The notes: generated by a model from the letters alone, not told the origin. A stretch of 64,000 nucleotides of DNA from JBGPHT01 sp041484525 (GCA_041484525.1 JBGPHT010000004.1:1-64000), one strand, 5' to 3'; counted from the first letter of the stretch, positions 34,709-42,789 are shown. Program-made: numbers and translations.

Positions 34709-34888
34709 ATGAAACTGATTTCAAAAGCCGAACTGTGGAGAGTGAACGACCACCGGCGGGATCAACTGACGGCTGAAATTCGCAGGAAAATCGGCGCCGC
34801 CGATCAGGAGATCCGGCAGGGTTACGCGGAAATCGCGAAGATCCGGCAGGCCCAGGGCCAGCGCCGCATCATGCGCCCGAACCTGTAA
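34709..34888 (+). CDS. 59-aa RPNL-family small protein, copy 1
   Basis: The product (MKLISKAELWRVNDHRRDQL then TAEIRRKIGAADQEIRQGYA) ends in EIAKIRQAQGQRRIMRPNL. It is basic and almost fully helical, possibly a short coiled coil. A strong AAGGAGG precedes the ATG, and the hairpin GGCTCC-ATGGC-GGAGCC lies just before that. The same hairpin and ribosome-binding site precede copy 2 at 37886. Two intact copies with substitutions concentrated in the middle, plus a fragment, show a maintained family. Function is unknown; it was too short to be found by a standard gene caller with default length limits. Confidence 0.7.
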   Translation: MKLISKAELWRVNDHRRDQLTAEIRRKIGAADQEIRQGYAEIAKIRQAQGQRRIMRPNL

Positions 34889-35092
34889 GCCGGGGGCGTC
34901 ACTTGGTTTCAGGCTTGCCTGTTGCTTCGGACGGGCAGGGGGCTGCGCAGCGGCAAGCATCCATTCTCGTATGCGTCTACCGACGGCAGCTTCTGCTTTC
35001 CCGTGAGGATGACCCTCTATCTTCATCAACACTTCGCCTGAACTGGTCCGACGGTGAACTGACTATCGGGGCTTTTTGACGTCTCCCTGTTT

Positions 35093-35500
35093 TCAAGGGA
35101 ACCGGGCCGGTAGGGACTCCTGTTCATAATCGACAAGCTTTCTGGCTTCTTTCAATGCCTTGTAGAACGCGCCGCTCTTAATCATTTCGTTGATCCTCAT
35201 GAAATAGGGAGCTGTGCCGGGCGCGTCTTCCTGAATCTGCCGCATGAGACTGAAATAAGACTCGGCGTATTTTTCAGGAGTGCGCGTCAGGTACATCGAT
35301 TGCACGAGGAGGTATATGTGTTTGCAAGGCGAATTGGCCTCCTGCTCGGGCATGATGTCTTTTGCCCGTAGTACCGGCGCATCGCCTAAAATCTGCAGAC
35401 GGGCTCCGCCTTCGAATTTTCGGTTGTGGCTGTCGTTGATGATGACAGTGTCTCCAATAATGAATTGTTCACCCTTTTTGAGATCGATGGTCAGAGCCAT
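35093..35500 (-). CDS. flbT: FlbT-like flagellin regulator
   Basis: The 135-aa protein matches FlbT of Alphaproteobacteria: MALTIDLKKGEQFIIGDTVI at the start, LQILGDAPVLRAKDIM, then KHIYLLVQSMYL and YFSLMRQIQEDAP. In Caulobacter FlbT binds the 5' region of flagellin mRNA and destabilises it until the hook is complete. Here it lies 295 bp downstream of a flagellin gene on the same strand. FlbT is essentially confined to Alphaproteobacteria, so this gene is strong evidence for the origin of the element. No other flagellar gene is in view. Confidence 0.9.
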   Translation of the reverse strand: MALTIDLKKGEQFIIGDTVIINDSHNRKFEGGARLQILGDAPVLRAKDIMPEQEANSPCKHIYLLVQSMYLTRTPEKYAESYFSLMRQIQEDAPGTAPYFMRINEMIKSGAFYKALKEARKLVDYEQESLPARFP

Positions 35501-35735
35501 GGGATTGTTCCTGTTTGCATCTTTGCGGAGTTCTCAGTCTATCCGCCAAGAATCCACAGGGGAAGACGTAAAATGGGGTCCTCGCCGCTATTGGGCGCGC
35601 GCGCTGACCTCTCGAATCGGGGAAGCAATATCTATAACTATGACGGCTGAAGATTCATAACAATAGAAGCGGGTGTCTCGTTTCGGTTTATTCGTATCGA
35701 GTGAAAGTTGTAGCTACGCTGCGCGAGTCCGAAGT

Positions 35736-35764
35736 AAAACCGGCGGGTTTCTCCCGCCGGTTTT
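35736..35764 (-). terminator. intrinsic terminator downstream of flagellin
   Basis: A perfect inverted repeat AAAACCGGCGGG - TTTCT - CCCGCCGGTTTT occupies 35736-35764. On the minus strand the stem is followed by T-rich sequence, so it should end flagellin transcription 31 bp after the stop codon. It therefore separates flagellin from flbT. Confidence 0.8.
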
Positions 35765-35794
35765 GGTATTGAACTTTTGCCGTTCTGCTGCGAA

Positions 35795-37483
35795 CTAGAA
35801 CAGTTTCAGGATCGCCTGCTGCGCCTGCGAAGCGAGGGACAGCGAGGTGATGCCCAGCGACTGCCTGGTTTGCAAGGCGAGCAGCGAAGCACCTTCCGCG
35901 TTCTGATCGGCGTTGGTCAGGGCGTCGGAGCCCGTCTGCAGCGTGTTGATCAGGCTGGTCGTGAAGGTCTGACGGTTCTGGATGATCGACAGGTTGGTCG
36001 AAAGCGTGCTGCCGAAGTTCCGGATCGTGGTCAAAGCTGCCTGAGTCTGCGTGATCGAGGTGGAAATCGCAGACGAGCTCTGGAAGCTGGCGTTCGTCAG
36101 GCTCAGGCCCGCCGCGTTGAACGTGCCGCCGGACGTGACCAGCGAAGTGGTCCGGTTTTCGTTGAAGAACGTCGTCAGGCTGTTGCCATTCAGCAGGTTG
36201 GTGCCGGCATAACCCGTATCCCCAACCAGAGCAGTGATCTGGGTGAGGGTGGTGTTATACTGGGTCTGCAGGCTTGCCAGCGTCCCGGCGGCGGCGCCGA
36301 AACGAACATCTTCAGTCGCTGAACCAGCTGCAGCAAGCGTAAAGGTGTTGGTGCCAAAACCCAACGGCAGTTTGTCAGCGGCGGCGCTAGAAAACTTCAA
36401 CTGGAGGTCCGTCGCGGAAGCGCCAAGAGGGTTAAGTTGTATTTGCCCGGTCGTGGCGTTGAAGCTGGCCGAAACCAAAGTGTTAATATTGCTGTCATGG
36501 TTGATACCATCTATTACCGACTGAATAGACGCTGTCGCACCGGTAGTGCCCGCATAATGAAGCAAGTCGTTGGACGTTTTGCCGCCAACTGTGACAGTAA
36601 GGGTATCGGCCGCCACTACAGTTGTCGTACCCACACCAGATGAGTTCTGTATTGCGGAAAGCAGGGTGTTGCCTTGCGCAAATACAACGTTACCGCTGAC
36701 AGTGGCATACAGAGCTTTCGAGGAAATTGTATTCGAGGCTGTCTGCGTAAAATCAACAGTACTGTTGGCAACGGCTGCGCCGTTTTGGTTAAGCGTCGCG
36801 ATGCTTGAAAAGCCGAGAGCTGCTGCCGTAGCTTGGTTAGCACTGTTAGCAGGAGCGACGGCGAGGAACTTGGCGTTAAGGACGCCACCGTTAACTGCGG
36901 TCAAAATCAGGTGACCGCCGCTATCCAGTGACGCGTTAATGGCAGGTGTGCTAAGGGCTGTGTTCAGGTCGTTGATTTTCGTTACCAGATCGGCGGCTGT
37001 GTCGGTCGCGCCAATCGTAATAACTTGGTTGGTGATGGCGTTAACAGCAGCGTTGTTCGGATCTGTTACGTTGAACGTAATGTTATCACCAGTCGAAATC
37101 CCCGAGAGAGTGTTTAACTTGCTGGTACCCAGATTCGCATTGCCTGTGACTGTTGCTTGCGTCGATGCGCCCGCCAGCGTGCTTTGCGCGGTATTGGCAA
37201 GAGCCTGAGCCTGGCTGACCAGAGTGGTCAGCGCGGTCACGCCGTTGTTGGCGGCCTGAATGACCTGGATGCTCTGGCCGATGCTGTCCAGAAGGTTGGA
37301 CAGGTCATTGGCGCGGTTGGTCAGGGATTGCGCGGCGAAGAAGTTTTGCGGGTTGTCGAGGGCAGAGTTGACTTCTTTGCCCGTGGCAAGCCGTTGCTGG
37401 TGGAGGTTGATCTGGTTTTGGGTGTTTTGCAGCGAAAGCAGGTTATTGCGCAGTGCTGCCGATAGCACGACATCGTTGGTCAT
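35795..37483 (-). CDS. flagellin
   Basis: The 562-aa protein has the conserved flagellin ends. The N-terminal D0/D1 helices contain NNLLSLQNTQNQINLHQQRL and ATGKEVNSALDNPQNFFAAQ. The C-terminal helices contain LSIIQNRQTFTTSLINTLQT and end ASQAQQAILKLF. The middle (about residues 150-420) is a variable Ser/Thr/Asn/Ala-rich surface region. The form with FFAAQSLTNRANDLSNLLDS is typical of Alphaproteobacteria such as Azospirillum relatives. Codon use is more AT-rich than in neighbouring genes. It is the only structural flagellar gene in the window, so the product must rely on host flagellar export if it is used. Confidence 0.95.
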   Translation of the reverse strand: MTNDVVLSAALRNNLLSLQNTQNQINLHQQRLATGKEVNSALDNPQNFFAAQSLTNRANDLSNLLDSIGQSIQVIQAANNGVTALTTLVSQAQALANTAQSTLAGASTQATVTGNANLGTSKLNTLSGISTGDNITFNVTDPNNAAVNAITNQVITIGATDTAADLVTKINDLNTALSTPAINASLDSGGHLILTAVNGGVLNAKFLAVAPANSANQATAAALGFSSIATLNQNGAAVANSTVDFTQTASNTISSKALYATVSGNVVFAQGNTLLSAIQNSSGVGTTTVVAADTLTVTVGGKTSNDLLHYAGTTGATASIQSVIDGINHDSNINTLVSASFNATTGQIQLNPLGASATDLQLKFSSAAADKLPLGFGTNTFTLAAAGSATEDVRFGAAAGTLASLQTQYNTTLTQITALVGDTGYAGTNLLNGNSLTTFFNENRTTSLVTSGGTFNAAGLSLTNASFQSSSAISTSITQTQAALTTIRNFGSTLSTNLSIIQNRQTFTTSLINTLQTGSDALTNADQNAEGASLLALQTRQSLGITSLSLASQAQQAILKLF

Positions 37484-37676
37484 GGGTGGTTCCTTTTTCC
37501 TAAAGTACTGTGACCAAGAATCCTTCTTGGCCTTCTATTCCAGCATAGGCTGGCAGTAATTAAGAAATAGTTAGCATTAATTCGAGATGGTGCAAAGGAT
37601 TAAACCGTTTTCGCCCGGTCTATGGGTAACCTCTTAGAAATGCAATCGGATTTTCACTTGTGCGCATCCTCAAATG

Positions 37677-37793
37677 GCGTCAGGGATCGTCACCGCATGG
37701 CCGAGACCCTCCAAGGGGCTCGGGGAGACACACCGCCGCGCTCTGTTGCGGCGGGGGTTCGACTAGAGCCCGACGGCCTCTTGGCCGGGGCGC
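37677..37793 (+). ncRNA. structured RNA family, copy B
   Basis: Closing stem GCGTC (37677-37681) pairs with GGCGC (37789-37793) through one U-G. The core AGGGATCGTCACCGCATGG is followed by hairpin CCGAG-A-CCC/GGG-G-CTCGG, a second hairpin CCGCCGC/GCGGCGG, TAGAGCCCG, and stem GCCC-GA-CGGCC/GGCCG-GGGC with TCTT loop. Copies B and C are nearly identical. A 59-aa gene follows, as with copy A. Confidence 0.75.
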
Positions 37794-37885
37794 AAAAGAG
37801 CAATTCGTTGACAGTCCGTCTGTGCTCCGGGCGTCCGCTTCCCCATGAAAGGCTCCATGCCGGGGCCTCAACACAGGAGGAAAAC

Positions 37886-38065
37886 ATGAGACTGATGTCT
37901 AAAGCTGATTTGTGGAGAGTGAACAACCGTCGGCTGGATGCGCTGACGGCGGAAATCCGCAGGGATATCGGATACTGCGAACAGCGGAAGTGCAAGGATT
38001 ACGCGCAGCTCAACGATATCCGCAAGGTGCAGGGGCAACGCCGCATCCTGCGCCCGAACCTCTAA
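37886..38065 (+). CDS. 59-aa RPNL-family small protein, copy 2
   Basis: The product (MRLMSKADLWRVNNRRLDAL then TAEIRRDIGYCEQRKCKDYA) ends in QLNDIRKVQGQRRILRPNL. It shares length, start region, LTAEIRR core and QGQRRI-RPNL end with copy 1 at 34709. Most differences lie in residues 28-42. ACAGGAGG precedes the ATG, with a GGCTCC/GGGGCC hairpin upstream. It ends 12 bp from the convergent relaxase stop. The function is unknown. Confidence 0.7.
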   Translation: MRLMSKADLWRVNNRRLDALTAEIRRDIGYCEQRKCKDYAQLNDIRKVQGQRRILRPNL

Positions 38066-38076
38066 GGGCAGGGCGT

Positions 38077-39759
38077 CTAGCGCTTGGGGTCAGTCGGATC
38101 GAAGGTGCGATCGGGGCCGTCGTTAAGGTCCCGGTCGCGGTCTTCGCGGCTGTGCCGGTTCTCGACTTCGCGGTTGAATTCCTCTGTGAGATCGATGGGC
38201 GGTTTTGCGGCCTTCTCGAAATCCGCCCGGAAGGGCTGCGGGGCAGGGGCGGGCGGTTCGGGATGAAGGGATTCGACGAACCGGTTGAACAGGCTGACCA
38301 GTTTTCCCTTCTCCTGTTTATTTCCTTCGGCCGCTTTCGCTTCTTGCGGCGTCCTGCCGTCATCCGTCCCCGTGCGTTCCAGAACCGGCTTCGCCACGCG
38401 GTCGAACTCGGGTTTAAGCTCGCGTCCCGGCGGCTTCCTTACGAGATCGGCGATCCTCTGGAATTCCTCGCGGTGCAGGGCCGTCCGGGCCGACCTGTTT
38501 TCGCGCGCTTCCAGCCGGTCGAGGGCGCCGTAATGCCGGTCGGCTTCCTTCAGTTCGCGGTCATGGCGGCGCCGCAAAGCAGCGGCCTGCTCCTTTTGCT
38601 GTTCGGCCCGGCGTTCGTCCTGTTTGATGTGCCGGGCAGCCGTGATCATCTGTATGCCGGTGATCCGCGTCAGGAACGCGAGAATTCCCTTGGGCTGTTT
38701 CTGCAGGCGCGCGCCGACGACGCCCGTATTCTCGGATTCGTGCATCGCCCTCAGCCCGTCGCGCTCCCCGAGGTGACGGGCGATCAGGTCGATGCGCTGC
38801 CGATCGATTTCGGCGCGGCGTGCCGCCTGCCGTTCTTTCAGAGCGGCGAGACGAATCTCAACCTCGGAGGGTTGTTTCTCCTGCTGGCTCTGTTTTTGCG
38901 CGATTTGTTTTTCGCGCTCGATGCGCTGCTTTTTCGCCCATGCCTGCGCGGATTCCACGTCCGGCAGCTTGTCGAGCGGGTAGCCGGCGAGGCGGTCCTT
39001 CAATTCCTTTGACTTCGCAACGCCCGAAAGCTGGCGTGAGAGGCTGTGGACCTCGCTATGGAGATCGACGACAACAAAGGCCCGCTGGTCGCCGCGGGCG
39101 AGGTAGTAACCCTTGGCCTCAAGCGCCTGCACGAAGGCTGCACCGTTGCCGGTTTCCTTCCAGCAGGTGGCGATATCCGCCATGCGCTGTTCCTTGGATA
39201 TCCCGGTGCGCTCCTTCTGCTGCCGCTCTCCCAGGTTCTCCTGTTTCGCGCGGTCGTTGAAGCGGTCGCGCCTGCCGTCCTTCTTCAGGCCGTCGGGGAG
39301 TTCAAGCCCGTGGTCGCGGGCGAACTCTCGCGCGACCGTTCTCAGCTTCAGCCGGTCGTGCGCGATCTGGACGGCTTTCATCTTGTCCGTGTCGATGCGC
39401 GACCAGACAGCGTGGCAGTGTTCGCGCAGCACGCCATCCTTGTCCCGTTTTTCATGGAAAACGACGGCGCGGGGCTGACCGACCAGGTTCAGGCTGCGCT
39501 CGGTGCGGTCGAGGAGTTCAACATACTGTTCGCGGGTGAGGTGGCCCTGTGACTGGTCGGGATTAAGGGACAGGCTGTAAAGGAATTTGCGGCATCTTGT
39601 GCCGCGGGCCTCGGCGTCCCACTCGGCGAAAGCGCCGGACAGGTCCTGCGCAACGGCACCGCGCACGTCGGCAATTTCAACGCGCTCGTTATCGTACGAG
39701 TTCATCAGGTGTGCCGCCATCTGCTGGCCACCGCCGCGTTGATTGCCCTTGAGGATCAT
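38077..39759 (-). CDS. relaxase/mobilization nuclease (VirD2/MobA-like)
   Basis: The 560-aa protein starts MILKGNQRGGGQQMAAHLMN, the usual beginning of PF03432 relaxases. It has SLSLNPDQSQGHLTREQY and the metal-binding HREHCHAVWSRID-type segment (EHCHAVWSRID, about residues 111-121), which is the reduced two-His form. The candidate nucleophile Tyr is probably Tyr22 (LMNSYDNERVEI). The C-terminal 330 residues are a charged coiled-coil region, with a possible secretion signal at the end. It would nick at oriT and lead the strand out through the coupling protein. Residue numbers are estimates. Confidence 0.85.
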   Translation of the reverse strand: MILKGNQRGGGQQMAAHLMNSYDNERVEIADVRGAVAQDLSGAFAEWDAEARGTRCRKFLYSLSLNPDQSQGHLTREQYVELLDRTERSLNLVGQPRAVVFHEKRDKDGVLREHCHAVWSRIDTDKMKAVQIAHDRLKLRTVAREFARDHGLELPDGLKKDGRRDRFNDRAKQENLGERQQKERTGISKEQRMADIATCWKETGNGAAFVQALEAKGYYLARGDQRAFVVVDLHSEVHSLSRQLSGVAKSKELKDRLAGYPLDKLPDVESAQAWAKKQRIEREKQIAQKQSQQEKQPSEVEIRLAALKERQAARRAEIDRQRIDLIARHLGERDGLRAMHESENTGVVGARLQKQPKGILAFLTRITGIQMITAARHIKQDERRAEQQKEQAAALRRRHDRELKEADRHYGALDRLEARENRSARTALHREEFQRIADLVRKPPGRELKPEFDRVAKPVLERTGTDDGRTPQEAKAAEGNKQEKGKLVSLFNRFVESLHPEPPAPAPQPFRADFEKAAKPPIDLTEEFNREVENRHSREDRDRDLNDGPDRTFDPTDPKR

Positions 39760-40140
39760 ACTTTGATCCTGAGGCGCTTCCCGTTAAAACCGGGTTAACA
39801 CCTACGGTTGTATAGATGCACGGGGACTACCGTTAGATTGAAGCCAGCCAAAACCCAAGAAAACAGGGGTTGAGGCTGCTGGTCATCGCCATCTTCGTGC
39901 GCGGTTGTGGTGGTGGTTTTCAGCCAGAAGGGGCCCGATCCACTTGTTGACGGGAGAGTTAAGGATCAACAGGTAGTTCCCGGTCAAGCTGCTGCTGGCG
40001 GACTGCCGTGCCCACCTGAAGGCCGCGTAGCGCTTGCAAAATCCTCCGTCCGGTAGTTTAATCGCCGGAAAAGCTGGGAAGGTTTACAGAGCAGTTATCG
40101 ATGAACGTTAATTTCAGACCTATACATTTAGACCGCCATA
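39760..40140. other. non-coding region upstream of the relaxase, possible oriT
   Basis: No gene is visible in these 380 bp. ATCCTG (39766-39771), the core of IncP-type nick sites, lies 7 bp before the relaxase start. An imperfect inverted repeat (CTACGGT at about 39,802 and ACCGTTAG at about 39,828) follows. Both features are common at transfer origins. The hairpin array beside mobC at 26.6-27.0 kb is an alternative location. Assignment is weak. Confidence 0.3.
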
Positions 40141-40815
40141 ATGTTTGAAAGATTAAGGACGCGGCTCGGTCTTAATCAAGCATCGAAGCCCACTGCAGTT
40201 GAGCAGATTGCTGGATACGATTTGTCTTCGCGCCCAGTGACTAAGGCACTGCTGCTGCGCGTAGCAACCGGACTCGATGATGACTTGAAGTGGTTCAAGG
40301 AAGCATCCATAGGGACCAAATCTTTTAAGGAGCCATCGACCCTAGAGGAACAGATTGACAGCGCGGTGTGCTGTGCTGCGCTGAATATCATGTTCGACGC
40401 GACGGAGAAAAACAAAGCGAACTGCATCTGCTTGCCTGGACAGCCCCTTCCGAGCGATATCGGCTTAACAGTGGCATTCGCATTCATCGCTATCGTAGGC
40501 ATGATCAATCCGCTTCGCGCGGAAGGGTACGATTTTGATTTCCAAAAGGCGTGTATGACGTTAGTCCGGGCTATGCTTCTGTGGCACTCAGTTGAAGAAC
40601 AGGAACAAGCATACCGGCAGGGGAGCGATGTATTTCGCCAAGTCATGCTGGCCGTACCGGAAAAGAAAAACGTCCGCCAATGGTTAGACAGCTATAACGA
40701 TCTTGTTCTGCTCTATCTGATCCAATGGACTTCCGACGATCAAAACGTTAAGAAACCAGACTTCCCCACGCTCTTCGGTTCTCTTTTCAAAGCGTTGATT
40801 GCCTCTGCGGACTGA
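40141..40815 (+). CDS. hypothetical protein, AT-rich cargo gene
   Basis: The 224-aa product is mostly helical, with hydrophobic helix IGLTVAFAFIAIVGMINPL near residues 106-124. It has no domain I recognise. Base composition is lower in GC than its neighbours, which suggests recent acquisition. RNA copy C begins 55 bp after its stop codon. A membrane or pore role cannot be judged from one moderately hydrophobic helix. Confidence 0.55.
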   Translation: MFERLRTRLGLNQASKPTAVEQIAGYDLSSRPVTKALLLRVATGLDDDLKWFKEASIGTKSFKEPSTLEEQIDSAVCCAALNIMFDATEKNKANCICLPGQPLPSDIGLTVAFAFIAIVGMINPLRAEGYDFDFQKACMTLVRAMLLWHSVEEQEQAYRQGSDVFRQVMLAVPEKKNVRQWLDSYNDLVLLYLIQWTSDDQNVKKPDFPTLFGSLFKALIASAD

Positions 40816-40870
40816 AGGCACCGGCATTCCTGCAAGAACTTGACTGGAACCCGAAGCCGCAATCCTTCTC

Positions 40871-40987
40871 GCGCCAGGGATCGTCACCGCATGGCCGAGA
40901 CCCTGAAAGGGGCTCGGGGAGACACACCGCCGTGCTTTCTTGCGGCGGGGGTTCGACTAGAGCCCGACGGCCTCTTGGCCTGGGCGC
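40871..40987 (+). ncRNA. structured RNA family, copy C
   Basis: Closing stem GCGCC (40871-40875) pairs with GGCGC (40983-40987). The core AGGGATCGTCACCGCATGG, hairpin CCGAG-A-CCC-TGAAA-GGG-G-CTCGG, second hairpin ending GCGGCGG, TAGAGCCCG and stem CGGCC/GGCC are all present. Differences from copy B fall mainly in loops. It lies directly after a cargo gene on the same strand and is followed by the convergent winged-helix gene. Confidence 0.75.
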
Positions 40988-41039
40988 ACTGCTTAACAAG
41001 CCACCCTCCCGCCAAGCAACTTTCCTAGAAAACAGGAGA

Positions 41040-41717
41040 TCAGACGGTAATTGGAATCACGGGAAGAGGGGGGAGCGTTTTCATAAAAGAACGGAACACA
41101 CCGTCCATGCAGCGAAGCGCCCATGATTCACGACTGTATTTATATCTGGTTCTATTGTTCTGTGACATTTGTGGCGCATCTGAATCCATTAGCTTCTGCG
41201 GCCATTTTTGCCGGTGATGCCTTGGCAGCAGCGGGGCCAGAAGTTCGACGAACAATCCGGCGCACATGCGCGTGCGTGCGTGGACGACTGCAACAGCGAT
41301 GTAGCCCTCACGCTCCAACTGGCGGAGATACCGTTGCACGGTCCGGCGCGACTTGCCGAGCGCCCGCATCAACCAGGTGACAGTGATGTCACCTGAACGC
41401 GCAGCGCGGTTCTTCCGGTAGATATATTCCGCGAGCTTGCGGGCGCAGCGCCGCGCGCCGTCTGTCAGGTTGCGGTCGTCCTCGATGCGCGCGGACATCT
41501 CCGGCACAAAAGCGCCACTGTCACGCGGCGGTGTGTGCCGTGGTTTCGCTTCGGCGGGCAGATGGCAGGATCGAAGCGACCGCTGCCGGCGTTCTTCGTC
41601 TTTGGGTATCACGGCGGGGGAGGGACGTTGTTCGATGCGGAAGCCAGAGCGGGCCATCCGCGCAGCCAGGCGCTGCACGACCTCTTCTATCGGCGGGGGT
41701 TGTCTGTCGATGTTCAT
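41040..41717 (-). CDS. winged-helix DNA-binding protein, possible replication initiator
   Basis: The 225-aa product has a helix-turn-helix domain at about residues 90-150 (LTDGARRCARKLAEYIYRKN, ITVTWLMRALGKSRRTVQRY, LRQLEREGYIAVAVV). This matches the winged-helix proteins of plasmid replication and regulation. The N-terminal 80 residues are basic and disordered. AGGAG precedes the ATG at 41717. It could be a replication protein for the excised circle or a transcription regulator; no origin repeats are seen beside it. Confidence 0.65.
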   Translation of the reverse strand: MNIDRQPPPIEEVVQRLAARMARSGFRIEQRPSPAVIPKDEERRQRSLRSCHLPAEAKPRHTPPRDSGAFVPEMSARIEDDRNLTDGARRCARKLAEYIYRKNRAARSGDITVTWLMRALGKSRRTVQRYLRQLEREGYIAVAVVHARTRMCAGLFVELLAPLLPRHHRQKWPQKLMDSDAPQMSQNNRTRYKYSRESWALRCMDGVFRSFMKTLPPLPVIPITV

Positions 41718-41762
41718 GGTTTTCTCCTTGGTTATGAGAAAAACCATCGGAATTCAGGCCGC

Positions 41763-41954
41763 ACAAAACCGCCGCAAAAAGCGCTTGCGTTTTTTGAAGT
41801 TTCTGCCAGAGTAGGGATTGCAACATCGCTGCTCTTGCAGTTTCAGTTTTTAGAAGGCCCGCCCCCCGGCGGGTTTTCTCTTTTTAGGTCATCGGGTTTC
41901 CTTCAGACAGTGGTGAACACAGAAGTGGCCGGACTCCGGAATCGGATGGGCCAC
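41763..41954 (+). repeat. ~190-bp direct repeat, copy 1, holding a terminator-ended small transcript candidate
   Basis: This segment matches 42138-42328. Shared parts are CCGCAAAAA, a TTGCGT (possible -35), ATTG-ACATCGCT, TTTCAG, TAGAAGGCCCGC and GGCGGGTTTTCT, then GGGTTTCCTTCAGACAG and ACTCCGGAATCGG. The section between the -35-like word and the terminator diverges more than the ends. Each copy could encode a small RNA of about 70 nt ending at its terminator. Confidence 0.6.
41856..41886 (+). terminator. intrinsic terminator in repeat copy 1
   Basis: The stem CCCGC/GGCGGG around a short C-rich loop is followed by TTTTCTCTTTTT. It is a strong plus-strand terminator and lies 140 bp upstream of the divergent winged-helix gene. 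Confidence 0.75.
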
Positions 41955-42137
41955 GGGAAAAGTGTCTATTAAGAATCGGGCCACAGCAAGCGCGCGCCGC
42001 CGCGCCGCCCGTGACGCAGCGGCCCTGGTCCACGCGAATCAGGCGGGAATGCTTGTGAGTAGGCGAATGTGCGATCAGTGTGGACAAGAACGGTGCTCCC
42101 GTTGGTGAGAGAGAGAAGACCTGCCCGATTGAGGCCA

Positions 42138-42328
42138 TGCAAAAACGCCGCAAAAAACCTCTTGCGTCCGGTGCCGGACTCTGTAAGATTGGATTGTCAC
42201 ATCGCTCTCACAGAGCTTCAGTTTCTAGAAGGCCCGCTTCGGCGGGTTTTCTTTTTTCTAGGTCATTGGGTTTCCTTCAGACAGTCGTGAACACAGACGG
42301 GCCGAACTCCGGAATCGGAATGGCCCAC
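42138..42328 (+). repeat. ~190-bp direct repeat, copy 2
   Basis: This is the second copy of the 41763-41954 repeat. The possible promoter reads TTGCGT, 16 bp, TAAGAT (42162-42189), and a terminator follows at 42231-42257. The stretch between the two copies (41,955-42,137) has no convincing gene. Confidence 0.6.
42231..42257 (+). terminator. intrinsic terminator in repeat copy 2
   Basis: CCCGC-TTC-GGCGGG is followed by TTTTCTTTTTT. The stem matches copy 1 but the loop differs, so the structure is kept while the sequence changes. Confidence 0.8.
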
Positions 42329-42379
42329 ACAGAGTCTGCCTGAATATTTGTCACTCGGCAAGCGCGATACAACCTACAG

Positions 42380-42399
42380 GTGATTTTCATGAAAATCAC
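42380..42399. promoter_or_regulatory. perfect 20-bp palindrome, candidate operator
   Basis: GTGATTTTCATGAAAATCAC is identical to its reverse complement. It lies 125 bp before the 81-aa gene at 42524 in an AT-rich patch within GC-rich sequence, with a smaller inverted repeat (CTAC/GTAG, 42405-42420) just after it. A dimeric regulator site is likely, perhaps for the XRE-type protein encoded at 42790-43179. Confidence 0.5.
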
Positions 42400-42523
42400 A
42401 ACCCCTACCACAAACGGTAGTTTACGCGGGCCGCTATCATCCCCTTAGATAACCCGCCGCTCTATCGAAGGGAACTTCACGGGCCGGTCGATGGAATGCG
42501 CCGCCACGAAGGGGACCTGATGA

Positions 42524-42769
42524 ATGCCAAAGCCGCCTGAACTTCAAGAGCTGGAGAGCTGTACGAACGACAATTACCGGTACGACTTCGCCCAGGCGGA
42601 GCGGATTCTGGAGGCGATGGATACTATGCGCCGCGAGGCGGAGAACACGCGCATTGAAGAAATCGTCACGATGATCGACGCCACCTTCAGGATTCTCCTC
42701 ACGACCTACTGCAGCATCCTGCGCTACGAGATGACGAAGCTTCCGGGAACGGACGATGTGGTGCGATAA
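42524..42769 (+). CDS. small helical protein, function unknown
   Basis: The 81-aa product (MPKPPELQELESCTNDNYRY onwards) is helical and moderately charged. It includes FAQAERILEAMDTMRREAEN and a hydrophobic stretch ATFRILLTTYCSIL. AAGGGGA precedes the ATG. It is convergent with the XRE regulator gene 20 bp downstream. No domain recognised. Confidence 0.5.
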   Translation: MPKPPELQELESCTNDNYRYDFAQAERILEAMDTMRREAENTRIEEIVTMIDATFRILLTTYCSILRYEMTKLPGTDDVVR

Positions 42770-42789
42770 GGCCGGAGGATCGGCGCTTT

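Noticed and set aside
37677..37793. Self-cleaving ribozyme (HDV-like, hammerhead) as identity of the structured RNA
   Set aside because: The hammerhead core CTGATGA...GAAA is absent, and no downstream strand complements the 5' end in the nested double-pseudoknot order of HDV ribozymes.
41884..42153. 89-codon minus-strand frame between the two 190-bp repeats
   Set aside because: It overlaps repeat and terminator sequence, lacks a ribosome-binding site and shows no domain.
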